A stretch of DNA of 64,000 bases from Nocardia sp. NRRL S-836 (GTDB taxonomy: Bacteria > Actinomycetota > Actinomycetes > Mycobacteriales > Pseudonocardiaceae): positions 62,001-126,000 of the forward strand of contig NZ_LGDY01000138.1 of NCBI RefSeq assembly GCF_001279525.1, read 5' to 3'. How positions within the stretch are numbered: position 1 is the first letter of the stretch; the number at the start of each line of letters is the position of its first letter. The notes beneath the pieces are model-generated. The model was not told the origin of the DNA, searched no databases, and worked only from the letters and a program-made list of their open reading frames with translations. Positions 54,514 to 64,000 of the stretch are shown piece after piece. The translations under genes were made by a program, and so were the position numbers.

Positions 54514-56313
54514 GTGAGGGGCGCACGAAGAGTCGCACTGCTGACCGCGGTGCTAGTTCTGCCATTCCTGCCCGCCACGGCCAACGCCGCCGAGGGGCCG
54601 GTGTTCAAGGACGGCGAGGCCCAGCCCGTCTTCGATCCGAAGGACGTGGTGAAGGAGAGCGTCTGGGTCCGCGCACCGGTCGACAGCGACCGCGACGGCA
54701 AGGACGACGAGGTCTACACCGAGGTCGTCCGGCCGCGCGCCACCGAACGAGGACTCAAGGTCCCCGTCGTCTACATGGTCAGCCCGTACTTCTCGGGCGG
54801 CAACGACGTCCCGAACCACAACGTCGACGTCGAGCTGTACGTGCCTGACAAGCGCGATGGCCGTCTGCTCAAGGCCTCCTCCGACGAACGAGTCACCGCC
54901 GCCCTCGGCCCCAACCCGATCACCTCGGGCCGCTACGAGGCCTACTTCATCGCGCGCGGGTACGCCGTCGTCTACGCCGAGTCGCTCGGCACTGGCAAGT
55001 CCACGGGCTGCCCGACAACGGGTGACGTCAACGAGACGATCGGTGCCCGTGTCGTCGTCGACTGGCTCAACGGCCGTGCGTCTGCGCGCACTGCCACGGG
55101 CGAGGCGGTCAAGGCGACGTGGTCGACCGGCAAGACCGGCATGATGGGTGTCTCCTACAACGGAACGCTGCCCAACGCCGTCGCCTCCACCGGTGTCCGC
55201 GGGCTCGAAGCCATCGTGCCCATCGCCGCGATCTCCAGCTGGTACGACTACTACCGCGCGGACGGCGCCGTCGTCGCGCCCGGCACGTTCCAGGGCGAGG
55301 ACGCCGACGTGCTCGCCGAGTACGTCCACACCCGTGCGGACCGCGAGATCTGCAAGCCGATCATCGCCGAGATCGCGAAGGACCAAGACCGGATCACCGG
55401 CGACTACAGCACGTTCTGGGACAAGCGGAACTACCTCAACGACGTCCACAAGGTGCGCGCGGCCGTTCTCGCCGTCCACGGGCTCAACGACTGGAACGTC
55501 AAGATGACGCACGTCGAGCAGTGGTACTCGGCGTTGAAGAAGGTCGGTGTGCCGCACAAGATCTGGCTGCACCAGTCCGGGCACACCGATCCTGACACGC
55601 TGCGCTCGCCCGAGTGGCGCCGCACGCTCAACCGCTGGTTCACCCAGTACCTGTGGGGCCACCGCAACGGCATCGACAAGGAGCCTCGCGCGACCCTCCA
55701 GCGCGAGGACAAGACATGGGTCGACGAGAAGGACTGGCCGGCCCCCGGCACGTCCGACGTGCGGCTGCGCCTGTCCGCGGGCGGACCTGCTCAGGGCGGG
55801 CTCGGCCTGCGTCCCGGTCAGGGCGTGGAGAGGCTGACCGACGACGCGACGAAGACGGCGGAGTCGTTGATCGACCAGCCCACCTCGCCGCACCGCCTCT
55901 CCTACACGACGGAGCCGACGCAGAAACCGCTGCGGCTGTCGGGCAAGTCGACCGCGCACCTGCGGATCGCGTTCGACCGTCCTGCGGCCAACGTCACGAC
56001 GTTGCTCGTCGACCGCGCCCCGGACGGCAAGTCGCACGTCATCACCCGTGGGTGGACCGACCCGCAGAACCGGCAGCGCCCCGACCGGACGTCGCCGATC
56101 AAGCCGGGCAAGTTCTACGACGTCGACGTGCCGATCGTGCCGGACGACTACATCCTGCAGGCCGGGCACCGGCTGGAGTTCGTGCTGATCTCCAGCGACT
56201 ACGACTACACCCTGCGCCCCCAACCGGGCGCGGGCCTGTCGCTGGACCTCGCCAGGACCTCGGTCGAGCTGCCGGTCGTCGGCGGCTGGCGCGCGTTGTT
56301 CCAGACGTTCTGA
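54514..56313 (+). CDS. Secreted Xaa-Pro dipeptidyl-peptidase-like S15 serine peptidase
   Basis: A 599-residue exported peptidase. The signal peptide is about residues 1-28 (RRVALLTAVLVLPFLPATANA). The catalytic Ser is in GMMGVSYNGTLPNA (GxSYxG), the Asp in VHGLNDWNVKM and the His in HQSGHTDPDTL. The C-terminal jelly-roll domain typical of S15/CocE proteins follows from about residue 400. GTG at 54514 precedes the signal peptide; an earlier ATG at 54451 adds an unsuitable extension. It may cleave X-Pro dipeptides from extracellular peptides. Confidence 0.88.
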   Translation: MRGARRVALLTAVLVLPFLPATANAAEGPVFKDGEAQPVFDPKDVVKESVWVRAPVDSDRDGKDDEVYTEVVRPRATERGLKVPVVYMVSPYFSGGNDVPNHNVDVELYVPDKRDGRLLKASSDERVTAALGPNPITSGRYEAYFIARGYAVVYAESLGTGKSTGCPTTGDVNETIGARVVVDWLNGRASARTATGEAVKATWSTGKTGMMGVSYNGTLPNAVASTGVRGLEAIVPIAAISSWYDYYRADGAVVAPGTFQGEDADVLAEYVHTRADREICKPIIAEIAKDQDRITGDYSTFWDKRNYLNDVHKVRAAVLAVHGLNDWNVKMTHVEQWYSALKKVGVPHKIWLHQSGHTDPDTLRSPEWRRTLNRWFTQYLWGHRNGIDKEPRATLQREDKTWVDEKDWPAPGTSDVRLRLSAGGPAQGGLGLRPGQGVERLTDDATKTAESLIDQPTSPHRLSYTTEPTQKPLRLSGKSTAHLRIAFDRPAANVTTLLVDRAPDGKSHVITRGWTDPQNRQRPDRTSPIKPGKFYDVDVPIVPDDYILQAGHRLEFVLISSDYDYTLRPQPGAGLSLDLARTSVELPVVGGWRALFQTF

Positions 56314-56322
56314 ACCACGTGA

Positions 56323-56362
56323 TGCCGCGCTTCGGCCCTCCACAAAGGACCGAAGCGCGGCA
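56323..56362 (+). terminator. Terminator after the S15 peptidase
   Basis: A perfect 13-bp stem (56323-56335 and 56350-56362) with a 14-nt loop, 10 nt after the stop codon. No T-run follows, as is usual for many actinobacterial terminators. Confidence 0.8.
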
Positions 56363-56495
56363 CCCTAGCACCCACCCCCGACAAACGCCTGCTCCCCAGC
56401 ACTTCAAGATCTGACCTTGTCCACAACTCGCGAGTAACTCACAGCCTCCCCCCGACCGCCGAACCCCATCCCCTCGCGACCACCACAGTGGGCCC

Positions 56496-57539
56496 ATGCC
56501 CACAACTCTCCCCAAACCAATCCGCCTCCGCGCCGCTGGCGACCTCTACGCCGCCATCCCGCACCTGATGGGTTTCCACCCGACCGAGTCGCTCGTCGTG
56601 CTCGTGCTGCGGGACGGCACGGTCTCCATGACCATGCGCGTCGACCTGCCCCGCCCCCGACATAGAGGGCTGCTGGCGGCTCAACTGGAGATGCCGCTGC
56701 TCGAACAGGGCGCGGACGGCGTGATCCTCGCGATCATCTGCGCGCCCTCGGAGCACATCCCCGAGGAACTGCCGCACGAGCCGCTGGTCAGCACGCTCAC
56801 GAACAGCCTCGGTGGTCACGGCATCGACGTCGTCGAAGCCGTGTGGATGCAGGCGTGCGAGAAAGGCGCGCCGTGGTTCTGCTACTTCGACCTGGACTGC
56901 CACGGCACGCTGCCGGACCCGCAGGCGTCGGCCGTGGCCGCGGCGTGCGCGAGCGACGGCAACGTGACGTTCGAGTCGCGGGCCGCGATGGCCGCGCTTG
57001 TCACGCTGGACTCGGTGGAGGCGCGGGAACGCAGATCCGTGCTGCTCGACGAGCTCATGAACACAGCGGAGCCACCTGAGCCAGGTGCGGAGCTGCGCCG
57101 CGTGCGCGACGCGGTCGATGCCGTGGAGCGTCGCAAAGGCCCGTTGCCCGACGGGGAGATCGTCGCGTTGAGCAGGGCTCTGGCGCAGCCGGAGGTGCGC
57201 GACGCCTGCCTGTCGTTCGCGGTGCAGAACAGGGCCAGGGCGGCCGAGCGGTTGTGGCTCGACCTCACCCGGTCCTGCCCGTCACCGGAACGTGCCGAGC
57301 CCGCCTGCCTGCTCGCGTTCTTCGCCTACCACCGCGGCGACGGCGGACTCGCGTCGGTCGCGCTCGACGTGGCCGAGGAAGCCTGCTTCGGGCACTCGCT
57401 GGCGCGGCTGTTGCGCGGCGCGTTGAGCGCCGCGCTGCCTCCGGAAGAGCTCAAAACACTCGCGGACAAAGCCGTCGTCAACGCCCGCGAGCTGCTCGCC
57501 GCCGAAGCTCAGAGCAGCTCCGGCCGCACCCACTCCTGA
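56496..57539 (+). CDS. DUF4192 protein
   Basis: A 347-residue protein typical of actinobacteria. The N-terminus carries the DUF4192 signature IRLRAAGDLYAAIPHLMGFH followed by PTESLVVLVLRDG. The C-terminal half is helical (ARAAERLWLDLTRSCPSPER, LLAFFAYHRGDGGLASVALD). Function unknown. The start is ATG 56496 with no clear ribosome binding site. It overlaps the convergent S9 peptidase by 31 nt. Confidence 0.88.
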   Translation: MPTTLPKPIRLRAAGDLYAAIPHLMGFHPTESLVVLVLRDGTVSMTMRVDLPRPRHRGLLAAQLEMPLLEQGADGVILAIICAPSEHIPEELPHEPLVSTLTNSLGGHGIDVVEAVWMQACEKGAPWFCYFDLDCHGTLPDPQASAVAAACASDGNVTFESRAAMAALVTLDSVEARERRSVLLDELMNTAEPPEPGAELRRVRDAVDAVERRKGPLPDGEIVALSRALAQPEVRDACLSFAVQNRARAAERLWLDLTRSCPSPERAEPACLLAFFAYHRGDGGLASVALDVAEEACFGHSLARLLRGALSAALPPEELKTLADKAVVNARELLAAEAQSSSGRTHS

Positions 57540-59512
57540 TCGAGGACGTGCTCGGCCAGGAACGCCCACACCGTCTCGTACCAGACCCGAGAGTTACCGG
57601 GGGTGAGAATCCAGTGGTTTTCCGCCGGGAAGTAGAGGTACTTCGCGGTGACGCCGTGCCGGACCAGGTCGAAGTACAGCCGCTGTCCCTCACCGATCGG
57701 GACCCGGTAGTCCTTGTCACCGTGGATGACGAGCATCGGGGTCTTGATGTCGGCGACCCGCAGGTGCGGCGAGTTGGCGAGGACCCGTTCCGGCCGGGTG
57801 ATGGGGTCGCCCATCTCCCGCATCCAGAAGTACGAGTCGTCGGTGGCGCCGGAGAACGCGTCGAGGTGCCACAGCGAGGCGTGGGTGACGATCGCGCGGA
57901 ACCGGTCGGTCTGGGTGGCGATCCAGTTGGCCATGTAGCCACCGAAGGAGCCACCCATGGCCGCGGTGCGCGAGGCGTCGATGTCGGGCCGTTCGACCGT
58001 CACGTCGGTGATGGCCATGAGGTCCGTGTAGGGCTCGGCGCCCCAGCGGCCCCAGCCGGCCGCGATGAAGTCGGGTCCGTACCCGGTCGACAGCGCGGGG
58101 TCGGGCAGCAGTACGGCGTAGCCGCGAGCGGCCATCAGCCACGGGTTCCAGCGCCACGTCCAGCCGTTCCAGCTCATGACGGGTCCGCCGTGGACCCAGA
58201 GCAGCAGCGGGGCGGGGGAGTCGGCGGACGCGCCTTCCGGCAGCACGAGCCAGGCGCGGACGGTCCTGCCGTCGGCCACGACGGTGGAGACCTCGGTGAG
58301 GGTGCCGGGCACCGAGGGCATCGCGCCGGGGGCGGGCAGCCGCACTGGGTCCTGGTCGGCTCCGGTGCTGGCGAACCGCACGGGCTGTGGCGGGTGGTCG
58401 ATCGAGTTGCGCAGTGCGTACAGCGTCTTGCCGTCCGGGCTCACGACCACGTCGCTGTAGTAACCCGAGAGCGTCAGCTTCGTGACCTCGCCCGTGGCCA
58501 GGTCGAGCCGCCACACCGGCTGGTGCCCGAGGTGGCTCGCGACGAAGAACACCGCCGAGGAGTCCGGGCTCACCACCGGGTGCGCCGGTTCCTCCTGGAA
58601 GTCCTGCGCCAGTGGCGTGATCGAGTCGTCCGTCAGGTCGATGCGGACCAGGCTGCTGCGGTACGGCGCGTCCGCGGTGGACTCGCGGAACCGGATCGCG
58701 ATCACGGCCGAGGAGTCGTGCGTGAACGCGGCGTCGAAGAACGAGAAGCCCTCTTCGGAGGCGATGACCCGCGAGGAGCTCCCGTCGGTGGCCACGAGCC
58801 GCAGCTCGGTCCGCCGGCCGTAGGCGGCGCTGACGTCGACGGCGTAGCCGTGGACGGCCCACTTCCCGTCGGGGCTCAGGGCGATGTCCTCGTCACTGAG
58901 CCGGCTCTCGGAGTCGTCGCTGAGAGCGGTGACGAGCCCGGCCACCGGGCTGGCCAGCGGCGCGGAGAACAGCCGCGGGTAGCTCGGCCCGAGGTCGGCG
59001 TCCCAGTACCGGATCGGGTACGACTCGTGCAGGATCGCCGTCACCCCGGCGTCCTCGCGGGCCTTGCGCTTGGCGTCGTCCTCGCCGCCGAACTCCGCGA
59101 GGCGGTGCGCCGACGACGTGAGCAGCAGCGTCTCACCCGCGACGCGCACCTGACCGACTCCACCGCCCGGCCGCAGGACCTCGGCGGCCTCACCGCGGAC
59201 CGGCAGCCGCCACAGGGCGGTCTTGTCCTTGGCCTCGTCCGGCTTCGTGAGCGGGTCCGGGCGCTTCGACAGGAACAGCAGAGAGCCGTCCGGGGCGAAG
59301 ACGGGTGCGGAGTCGCTCTTGGTGGAGTAGGTGAGCCGGGTGGCGTCCCGCTCACCGGTGGGGTCGACCTCCCAGAGGGCGCCCTGCCAGGTCTTGCCGT
59401 CCGGCGCGAGCGAGGAGACGACGGTGACGAGCCGCGTGCCGTCCGGGGACAGCGCGAGCGACGCGAGCCGCGGTGTGGCGTTGTAGCTCTCGAAAGAGGC
59501 GAAGTCGGTCAT
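57509..59512 (-). CDS. S9-family prolyl oligopeptidase / acylaminoacyl-peptidase
   Basis: A 667-residue serine peptidase. The N-terminal half is a beta-propeller (LALSPDGTRLVTVVSSLAPD, FAPDGSLLFLSKRPD, ALSPDGKWAVHGYAVD). The C-terminal hydrolase has the oxyanion-hole segment WVHGGPVMSWNG, the catalytic Ser in GGSFGGYMANW, Asp in VIHGDKDYRVP and His in PAENHWIL. No signal peptide, so it should be cytoplasmic. ATG at 59512. It lies upstream on the same strand-direction as galE's 3' end by only 6 nt, so it may be transcribed with the gal genes. Confidence 0.92.
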   Translation of the reverse strand: MTDFASFESYNATPRLASLALSPDGTRLVTVVSSLAPDGKTWQGALWEVDPTGERDATRLTYSTKSDSAPVFAPDGSLLFLSKRPDPLTKPDEAKDKTALWRLPVRGEAAEVLRPGGGVGQVRVAGETLLLTSSAHRLAEFGGEDDAKRKAREDAGVTAILHESYPIRYWDADLGPSYPRLFSAPLASPVAGLVTALSDDSESRLSDEDIALSPDGKWAVHGYAVDVSAAYGRRTELRLVATDGSSSRVIASEEGFSFFDAAFTHDSSAVIAIRFRESTADAPYRSSLVRIDLTDDSITPLAQDFQEEPAHPVVSPDSSAVFFVASHLGHQPVWRLDLATGEVTKLTLSGYYSDVVVSPDGKTLYALRNSIDHPPQPVRFASTGADQDPVRLPAPGAMPSVPGTLTEVSTVVADGRTVRAWLVLPEGASADSPAPLLLWVHGGPVMSWNGWTWRWNPWLMAARGYAVLLPDPALSTGYGPDFIAAGWGRWGAEPYTDLMAITDVTVERPDIDASRTAAMGGSFGGYMANWIATQTDRFRAIVTHASLWHLDAFSGATDDSYFWMREMGDPITRPERVLANSPHLRVADIKTPMLVIHGDKDYRVPIGEGQRLYFDLVRHGVTAKYLYFPAENHWILTPGNSRVWYETVWAFLAEHVLDQEWVRPELL

Positions 59513-59518
59513 CTCAGC

Positions 59519-60481
59519 TCAGGCTCCGTGTCGGGCGCGGGTGAACTCCCACGCGTCGCGGACGATGCCGGCGAGGTCGGCACGTTCGGGTTTCCAGCCC
59601 AGCTCGGTGCGGGCTCGTTCGGCGGAGGCGACGAGGACGGCCGGGTCTCCAGCCCGTCGCGGTGCGACGACGGCGGGGATCGGGTGGCCGGTGACCTCGC
59701 GGCAGGTGTCGATGACCTGCTTCACGGAGAAGCCGGTGCCGTTGCCGAGGTTGTAGATGCGGTGCTCACCCGCGGTGGCGTGGTCGAGCGCCAGGAGGTG
59801 GGCGTCGGCGAGGTCCGTGACGTGGATGTAGTCACGGACGCAGGTGCCGTCCTCGGTCGGCCAGTCCTCACCGTAGATCGAGATGTGCTCCCGCTGCCCG
59901 AGCGCCACCTGGAGCACGAGCGGGATCAGGTGGGTCTCGGTCGCGTGCCGCTCGCCGATGCTGCCGTAGGCGCCCGCGACGTTGAAGTACCGCAGGCTCG
60001 TCGCCGCCAGGCCGTACGCCGCGGCGTACGAGGTGATCGCGTGGTCGATGGCCAGCTTGGTGGCGCCGTAGGTGTTGGTGGGCTGCGTGGGCGCGGTCTC
60101 GGGGATCGGCACCTCCCGCGGCTCGCCGTAGGTCGCGGCAGTCGAGGAGAAGACGAGCTTTCGCGTGCCGTGCTCCTTCATCGCGTCCAGCAGGCGGACA
60201 GCGGTGAGGACGTTGCCCGTCCAGTACTTGCCGGGGTCCTGCATGGACTCTCCGACGAGGGACTTCGCGGCGAAGTGCAGCACACCGTCGAAGCCTTCCG
60301 CGAGGACGTCGCCGATCACGTCGGCGATGTCACCCCGCACGAAGCGCGCACCCGCGGGGACGGCGTCCTCGTGGCCGGTGGAGAGGTCGTCGAGCACGAC
60401 CACCTCGTGCCCAGCTTCGAGCAGCCGAGCAGCGCAGACGCTGCCGACGTAGCCGGCTCCGCCCGTCACGAGCAGCTTCAC
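59519..60481 (-). CDS. galE: UDP-glucose 4-epimerase
   Basis: Interconverts UDP-galactose and UDP-glucose. 320 residues. NAD-binding [13 protein letters not shown], the catalytic Tyr and Lys in [10 protein letters not shown], and [15 protein letters not shown] are characteristic. I chose GTG at 60481 (MKLLVTGG), with GAGG about 8 nt upstream; a GTG directly before it and a longer frame to 60505 are possible. It follows galK on the same strand with a 36-nt gap. Confidence 0.93.
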   Translation of the reverse strand: MKLLVTGGAGYVGSVCAARLLEAGHEVVVLDDLSTGHEDAVPAGARFVRGDIADVIGDVLAEGFDGVLHFAAKSLVGESMQDPGKYWTGNVLTAVRLLDAMKEHGTRKLVFSSTAATYGEPREVPIPETAPTQPTNTYGATKLAIDHAITSYAAAYGLAATSLRYFNVAGAYGSIGERHATETHLIPLVLQVALGQREHISIYGEDWPTEDGTCVRDYIHVTDLADAHLLALDHATAGEHRIYNLGNGTGFSVKQVIDTCREVTGHPIPAVVAPRRAGDPAVLVASAERARTELGWKPERADLAGIVRDAWEFTRARHGA

Positions 60482-60517
60482 CACAGTCCTCGCATTCCTC
60501 GTCAAGATCGGTTTCCG

Positions 60518-61692
<1,175 letters not shown>

Positions 61693-61696
<4 letters not shown>

Positions 61697-62388
61697 CGGG
61701 CGAGCACCAGCACGGCGTGGGCGACCGCGGGGTCGAACTCGGCGGTGTTGCCGTTGGGGCCACGCACCGAGATGACCTTGGCGCTACCCATCGACTGCAC
61801 CTCGACGGTGCCGCCGGGGATCACGCCGGCGTCCTTCAGTTCGGCCATCAGGTCCGGGTCGAGCTGGACGTGCTCGGCGATGCGGCGCACCTCGACGCGG
61901 CCACCGCCGCGGCGGGCCACCTCGTCCACGCGCACCAGGTCCGCCTCGGCGGGCGGGGCGGGCTCGCCGTCACCCAGTTTGTCCAGGCCAGGGATCGGGT
62001 TGCCGTAGGGGGAGGTGGTCGGGTTGCCGAGGAGTTTGATGAGTTTGCGTTCGACTGCCTCGCTCATCACGTGTTCCCAGCGGCACGCCTCACTGTGGAC
62101 GTGTTCCCACTCGAGTCCGATGATGTCCACGAGGAGGCGTTCGGCGAGCCGGTGCTTGCGCATGACGGCGATCGCGAGGTTGCGGCCCTGTTCGGTGAGT
62201 TCGAGGTGACGGTCTTCCGCCACGACGACCAGGCCGTCTCGCTCCATGCGGCCGACGGTCTGGCTCACGGTCGGTCCACTTTGGCCGAGGCGCTCCGCGA
62301 TGCGGGCGCGCAGGGGCACCACGCCTTCTTCTTCGAGCTCGTAGATCGTGCGGAGATACATCTCCGTGGTGTCGATGAGGTCGTTCAC
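61693..62388 (-). CDS. ideR: Iron-dependent DtxR-family regulator
   Basis: A 231-residue metalloregulator that represses iron-uptake genes when Fe2+ is bound. The N-terminal HTH is LRARIAERLGQSGPTVSQTV. The metal-binding and dimerisation helices include RKHRLAERLLVDIIGLEWEH and HSEACRWEHVMSEAVERKL, with the His, Cys, Glu and Met ligands of DtxR/IdeR. NPTTSPYGNPIPGL and a C-terminal SH3-like FeoA domain (VIPGGTVEVQSMGSAKVISV) follow. GTG at 62388 follows GGGGAG; an earlier start at 62436 is not needed. It leads galK and galE. Confidence 0.93.
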
Positions 62389-62465
62389 ACCCGCTCCCCT
62401 TCGTGTGGTGTCAATGGTAGTCGTGCCGGGGGACACAGGTGTCCGCGCGGTGCAGGATGGGAGTC

Positions 62466-63323
62466 GTGCATGCCTTGATCACTCCTGAAGCCCTCGCTGA
62501 CGCGCTGAGTGCGCGGCCGGCCGCCGTCGTGCTGGATGTCCGGTGGCGGCTCGGCGGGCCACCCGGACGCCAAGACTACGAGGTCAGCCACGTTCCCGGT
62601 GCGGTGTACGTGGACCTGGACACCGAGTTGTCCGCCCCGCCTGGGGTGGACGGCAGGCATCCGCTGCCGGACCCGGAGCGGCTGCAGGAGGTGCTGCGCC
62701 GCGCGGGCGTGCGGGAGGGTGGCCGGGTGGTGGCCTACGACGCGGCGGACGGCTCGGTGGCCGCGCGGGTGTGGTGGCTGTTGCGGTGGGCCGGGTTCGG
62801 TGAGGTGGCTGTGCTGGACGGCGGGTTCGCGGCGTGGCAGGCGGCCGGGTTGCCGGTGAGCGCGGAGGTGCCCACGCCGGAGGTGGGGGACGTGGTGGTG
62901 CGGGCCGGGCAGATGCCCGTGCTGGACGCGGACGGGGCGGCTGCGCTCGCCCGGGACGGGGTGTTGCTGGACGCGCGGGCTCCGCAGCGGTACCGCGGGG
63001 AGACCGAGCCGGTGGACCCGAAGGCGGGGCATATTCCGGGGGCGCTCAACGCGCCGTCGGCCGGGCATGTCGGGGAGGACGGGTGGTGGCTCGGTGCGGA
63101 GGAGTTGGCGCGGCGGTTCGCCGGGATCGGGGTGCCGGGTGACGCGGGTGACGTGGGAGGTGCGGTGGCGGTCGGGGCGTACTGCGGGTCGGGGGTGACT
63201 GCCTCGTCCGTGGTGCTCGCGCTGGAGGTGGCGGGGATCACGTCGGCGGAGAGGCCTGCGGCGTTGTACGCCGGGTCGTGGTCCAACTGGTGTGCGTTGG
63301 ACCGGGAGGTTGCGACCGGCTGA
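62466..63323 (+). CDS. Sulfurtransferase (two rhodanese domains, SseA-like)
   Basis: A 285-residue protein with tandem rhodanese domains (about 1-130 and 150-280). The first is inactive (no Cys in YDAADGSVAARVWW); the second has the active cysteine in AYCGSGVTASSV (CGSGVTA loop), as in 3-mercaptopyruvate or thiosulfate sulfurtransferases. HVPGAVYVDLDTEL and GHIPGALNAPS are the paired domain signatures. I chose GTG at 62466; ATG at 62457 is an alternative. It is divergent from ideR. Confidence 0.9.
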   Translation: MHALITPEALADALSARPAAVVLDVRWRLGGPPGRQDYEVSHVPGAVYVDLDTELSAPPGVDGRHPLPDPERLQEVLRRAGVREGGRVVAYDAADGSVAARVWWLLRWAGFGEVAVLDGGFAAWQAAGLPVSAEVPTPEVGDVVVRAGQMPVLDADGAAALARDGVLLDARAPQRYRGETEPVDPKAGHIPGALNAPSAGHVGEDGWWLGAEELARRFAGIGVPGDAGDVGGAVAVGAYCGSGVTASSVVLALEVAGITSAERPAALYAGSWSNWCALDREVATG

Positions 63324-63353
63324 AAGGCGGGAGGGTGGAGTGGGGCGGGTGGG

Positions 63354-63956
63354 TCAGGCGTTCGGGATGCGGTTGAAGCCCGCGGTGGCGAGTTTCAGGG
63401 CGGCGGCGCAGGTGTCCAGTTCGTCGAGGGCGAGGACGCTCACCGAGAACGCGGTGGTGATGGCGGTCGGGTCGTCGGTCAGCATGACGGTGACCTGGCA
63501 GTCCTCTTTGGAGGCGGCGACCTGCCACGCGGTGTTGCCGCCGATCTCGATCTGCTTCTTCTCACCCTCCTCGTCGACCACCTCGGGGACGGTGACCATC
63601 TGGGTGACGACCGCGGAGGGGTTGGAGAGGGTGTGGATGCAGCCGCCGTCCGCCGCGGACTTGCCGCCGGTCGCGGACTCGATGTCGGCGGCCTTGAGGA
63701 CGCCGCAGGTTTCGAGGCCCGCTGTCTTCTTCTTGGTGGCGATCTTCACGTCGCCCTGTTTCGGGGCGGTGCCGGTCGGGGTGGGCTTCTGCGAGACGCT
63801 GGTCGGCGCCTTCTTCGAGGTCGAGGCGGGGGCCTCTGGCTCGGGGGCCGCGTTGGTGTCGGCGACGGCCGAGCCCTTGACATGTTCCGCGCAGCCGGTG
63901 GCGGCGGTGAGGGTCAGGCTCAGTGCGAGGAGGAGGGCTGCTGGTCGCGGGTGCAT
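63354..63956 (-). CDS. DUF3558 lipoprotein
   Basis: A 200-residue lipoprotein. The signal peptide ends at Cys22 (MHPRPAALLLALSLTLTAAT then GC). A Pro/Ala/Ser/Thr/Lys-rich linker (about 25-75) precedes the DUF3558 domain with paired cysteines (LETCGVLKAADI, GGCIHTLSNP, KEDCQV, DTCAAALKLA). These proteins are common in Pseudonocardiales and mycobacteria; function unknown. The 44 bases between its start and the end of the window show nothing further. Confidence 0.88.
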   Translation of the reverse strand: MHPRPAALLLALSLTLTAATGCAEHVKGSAVADTNAAPEPEAPASTSKKAPTSVSQKPTPTGTAPKQGDVKIATKKKTAGLETCGVLKAADIESATGGKSAADGGCIHTLSNPSAVVTQMVTVPEVVDEEGEKKQIEIGGNTAWQVAASKEDCQVTVMLTDDPTAITTAFSVSVLALDELDTCAAALKLATAGFNRIPNA

Positions 63957-64000
63957 GTCGCCTCTGACCCCTGTTCGGTGGGTTCGGTTCCGGGGCCGTG

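Noticed and set aside
62389..62465. Iron box (DtxR/IdeR operator) upstream of ideR or the sulfurtransferase gene
   Set aside because: No TTAGGTTAG-type 19-bp palindrome is present in this short divergent gap.

Overview
The window is high-GC (roughly 70%) chromosomal DNA of a filamentous actinomycete, most likely of the order Pseudonocardiales (Lentzea/Saccharothrix/Actinosynnema-like). This placement is an inference from gene families (DUF3558 and DUF4192 proteins, class II RNR with NrdR, SdhCAB of the mycobacterial Sdh1 type), frequent GTG/TTG starts and 4-nt start/stop overlaps. The gene order miaB - small membrane protein - DUF349 - LigB-like - miaA - dapF - hflX - lexA - nrdR follows the order known from mycobacteria and streptomycetes, so the backbone is core chromosome with a few accessory insertions. 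I see no rRNA, tRNA, CRISPR array, insertion sequence or prophage.

Layout. 1-10 kb: end of a LAL-type LuxR regulator; Entner-Doudoroff genes eda and edd on the minus strand, separated by an unusual repeat-filled 580-bp gap; a small protein followed by sdhCAB; an orphan NarL-type response regulator. 10-17 kb: glutamate-type ABC importer gluABCD (minus), divergent from a two-component pair (gluR/gluK-like), then a TAXI solute-binding lipoprotein. 17-28 kb: RNA modification (miaB, miaA), dapF, hflX and linked membrane proteins, with an SMP-30/MFS pair and its divergent ArsR-type regulator inserted between dapF and hflX. 28-35 kb: a P450, an IS30-HTH/MarR regulator, lexA with a perfect SOS box facing a tiny membrane-protein gene, and the nrdR-nrdJ operon.

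35-45 kb: a degenerate HNH protein, an unknown protein, a LysR regulator, an ADP-ribosylglycohydrolase, a rifampin-phosphotransferase-like protein, a ZTP riboswitch with folD, EcsC and DUF4239 proteins, a secreted proline-rich anchored protein, and a small basic protein with a four-codon leaderless upstream ORF. 45-54 kb: metallo-beta-lactamase fold hydrolase, Tat-exported polysaccharide-lyase-like protein coupled to DUF3500, endonuclease V, lspA, a GH4 glycosidase, a HelD-like RNAP ATPase, frameshifted cutA and adenosine deaminase. 54-64 kb: secreted S15 peptidase, DUF4192, S9 peptidase, the ideR-galK-galE cluster, a sulfurtransferase and a DUF3558 lipoprotein.

The least explained feature is a family of about 37-57-nt palindromic repeats. 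Four copies lie between genes (2766, 3140, 29651, 46142) and two probable degenerate copies lie inside coding sequences (SMP-30 and endonuclease V). Two intergenic copies form inverted ends around an array of eight GACGAGCTCGTC-type palindromes between eda and edd. At least eight genes appear leaderless, with a TANNNT box 6-8 nt before the start codon.
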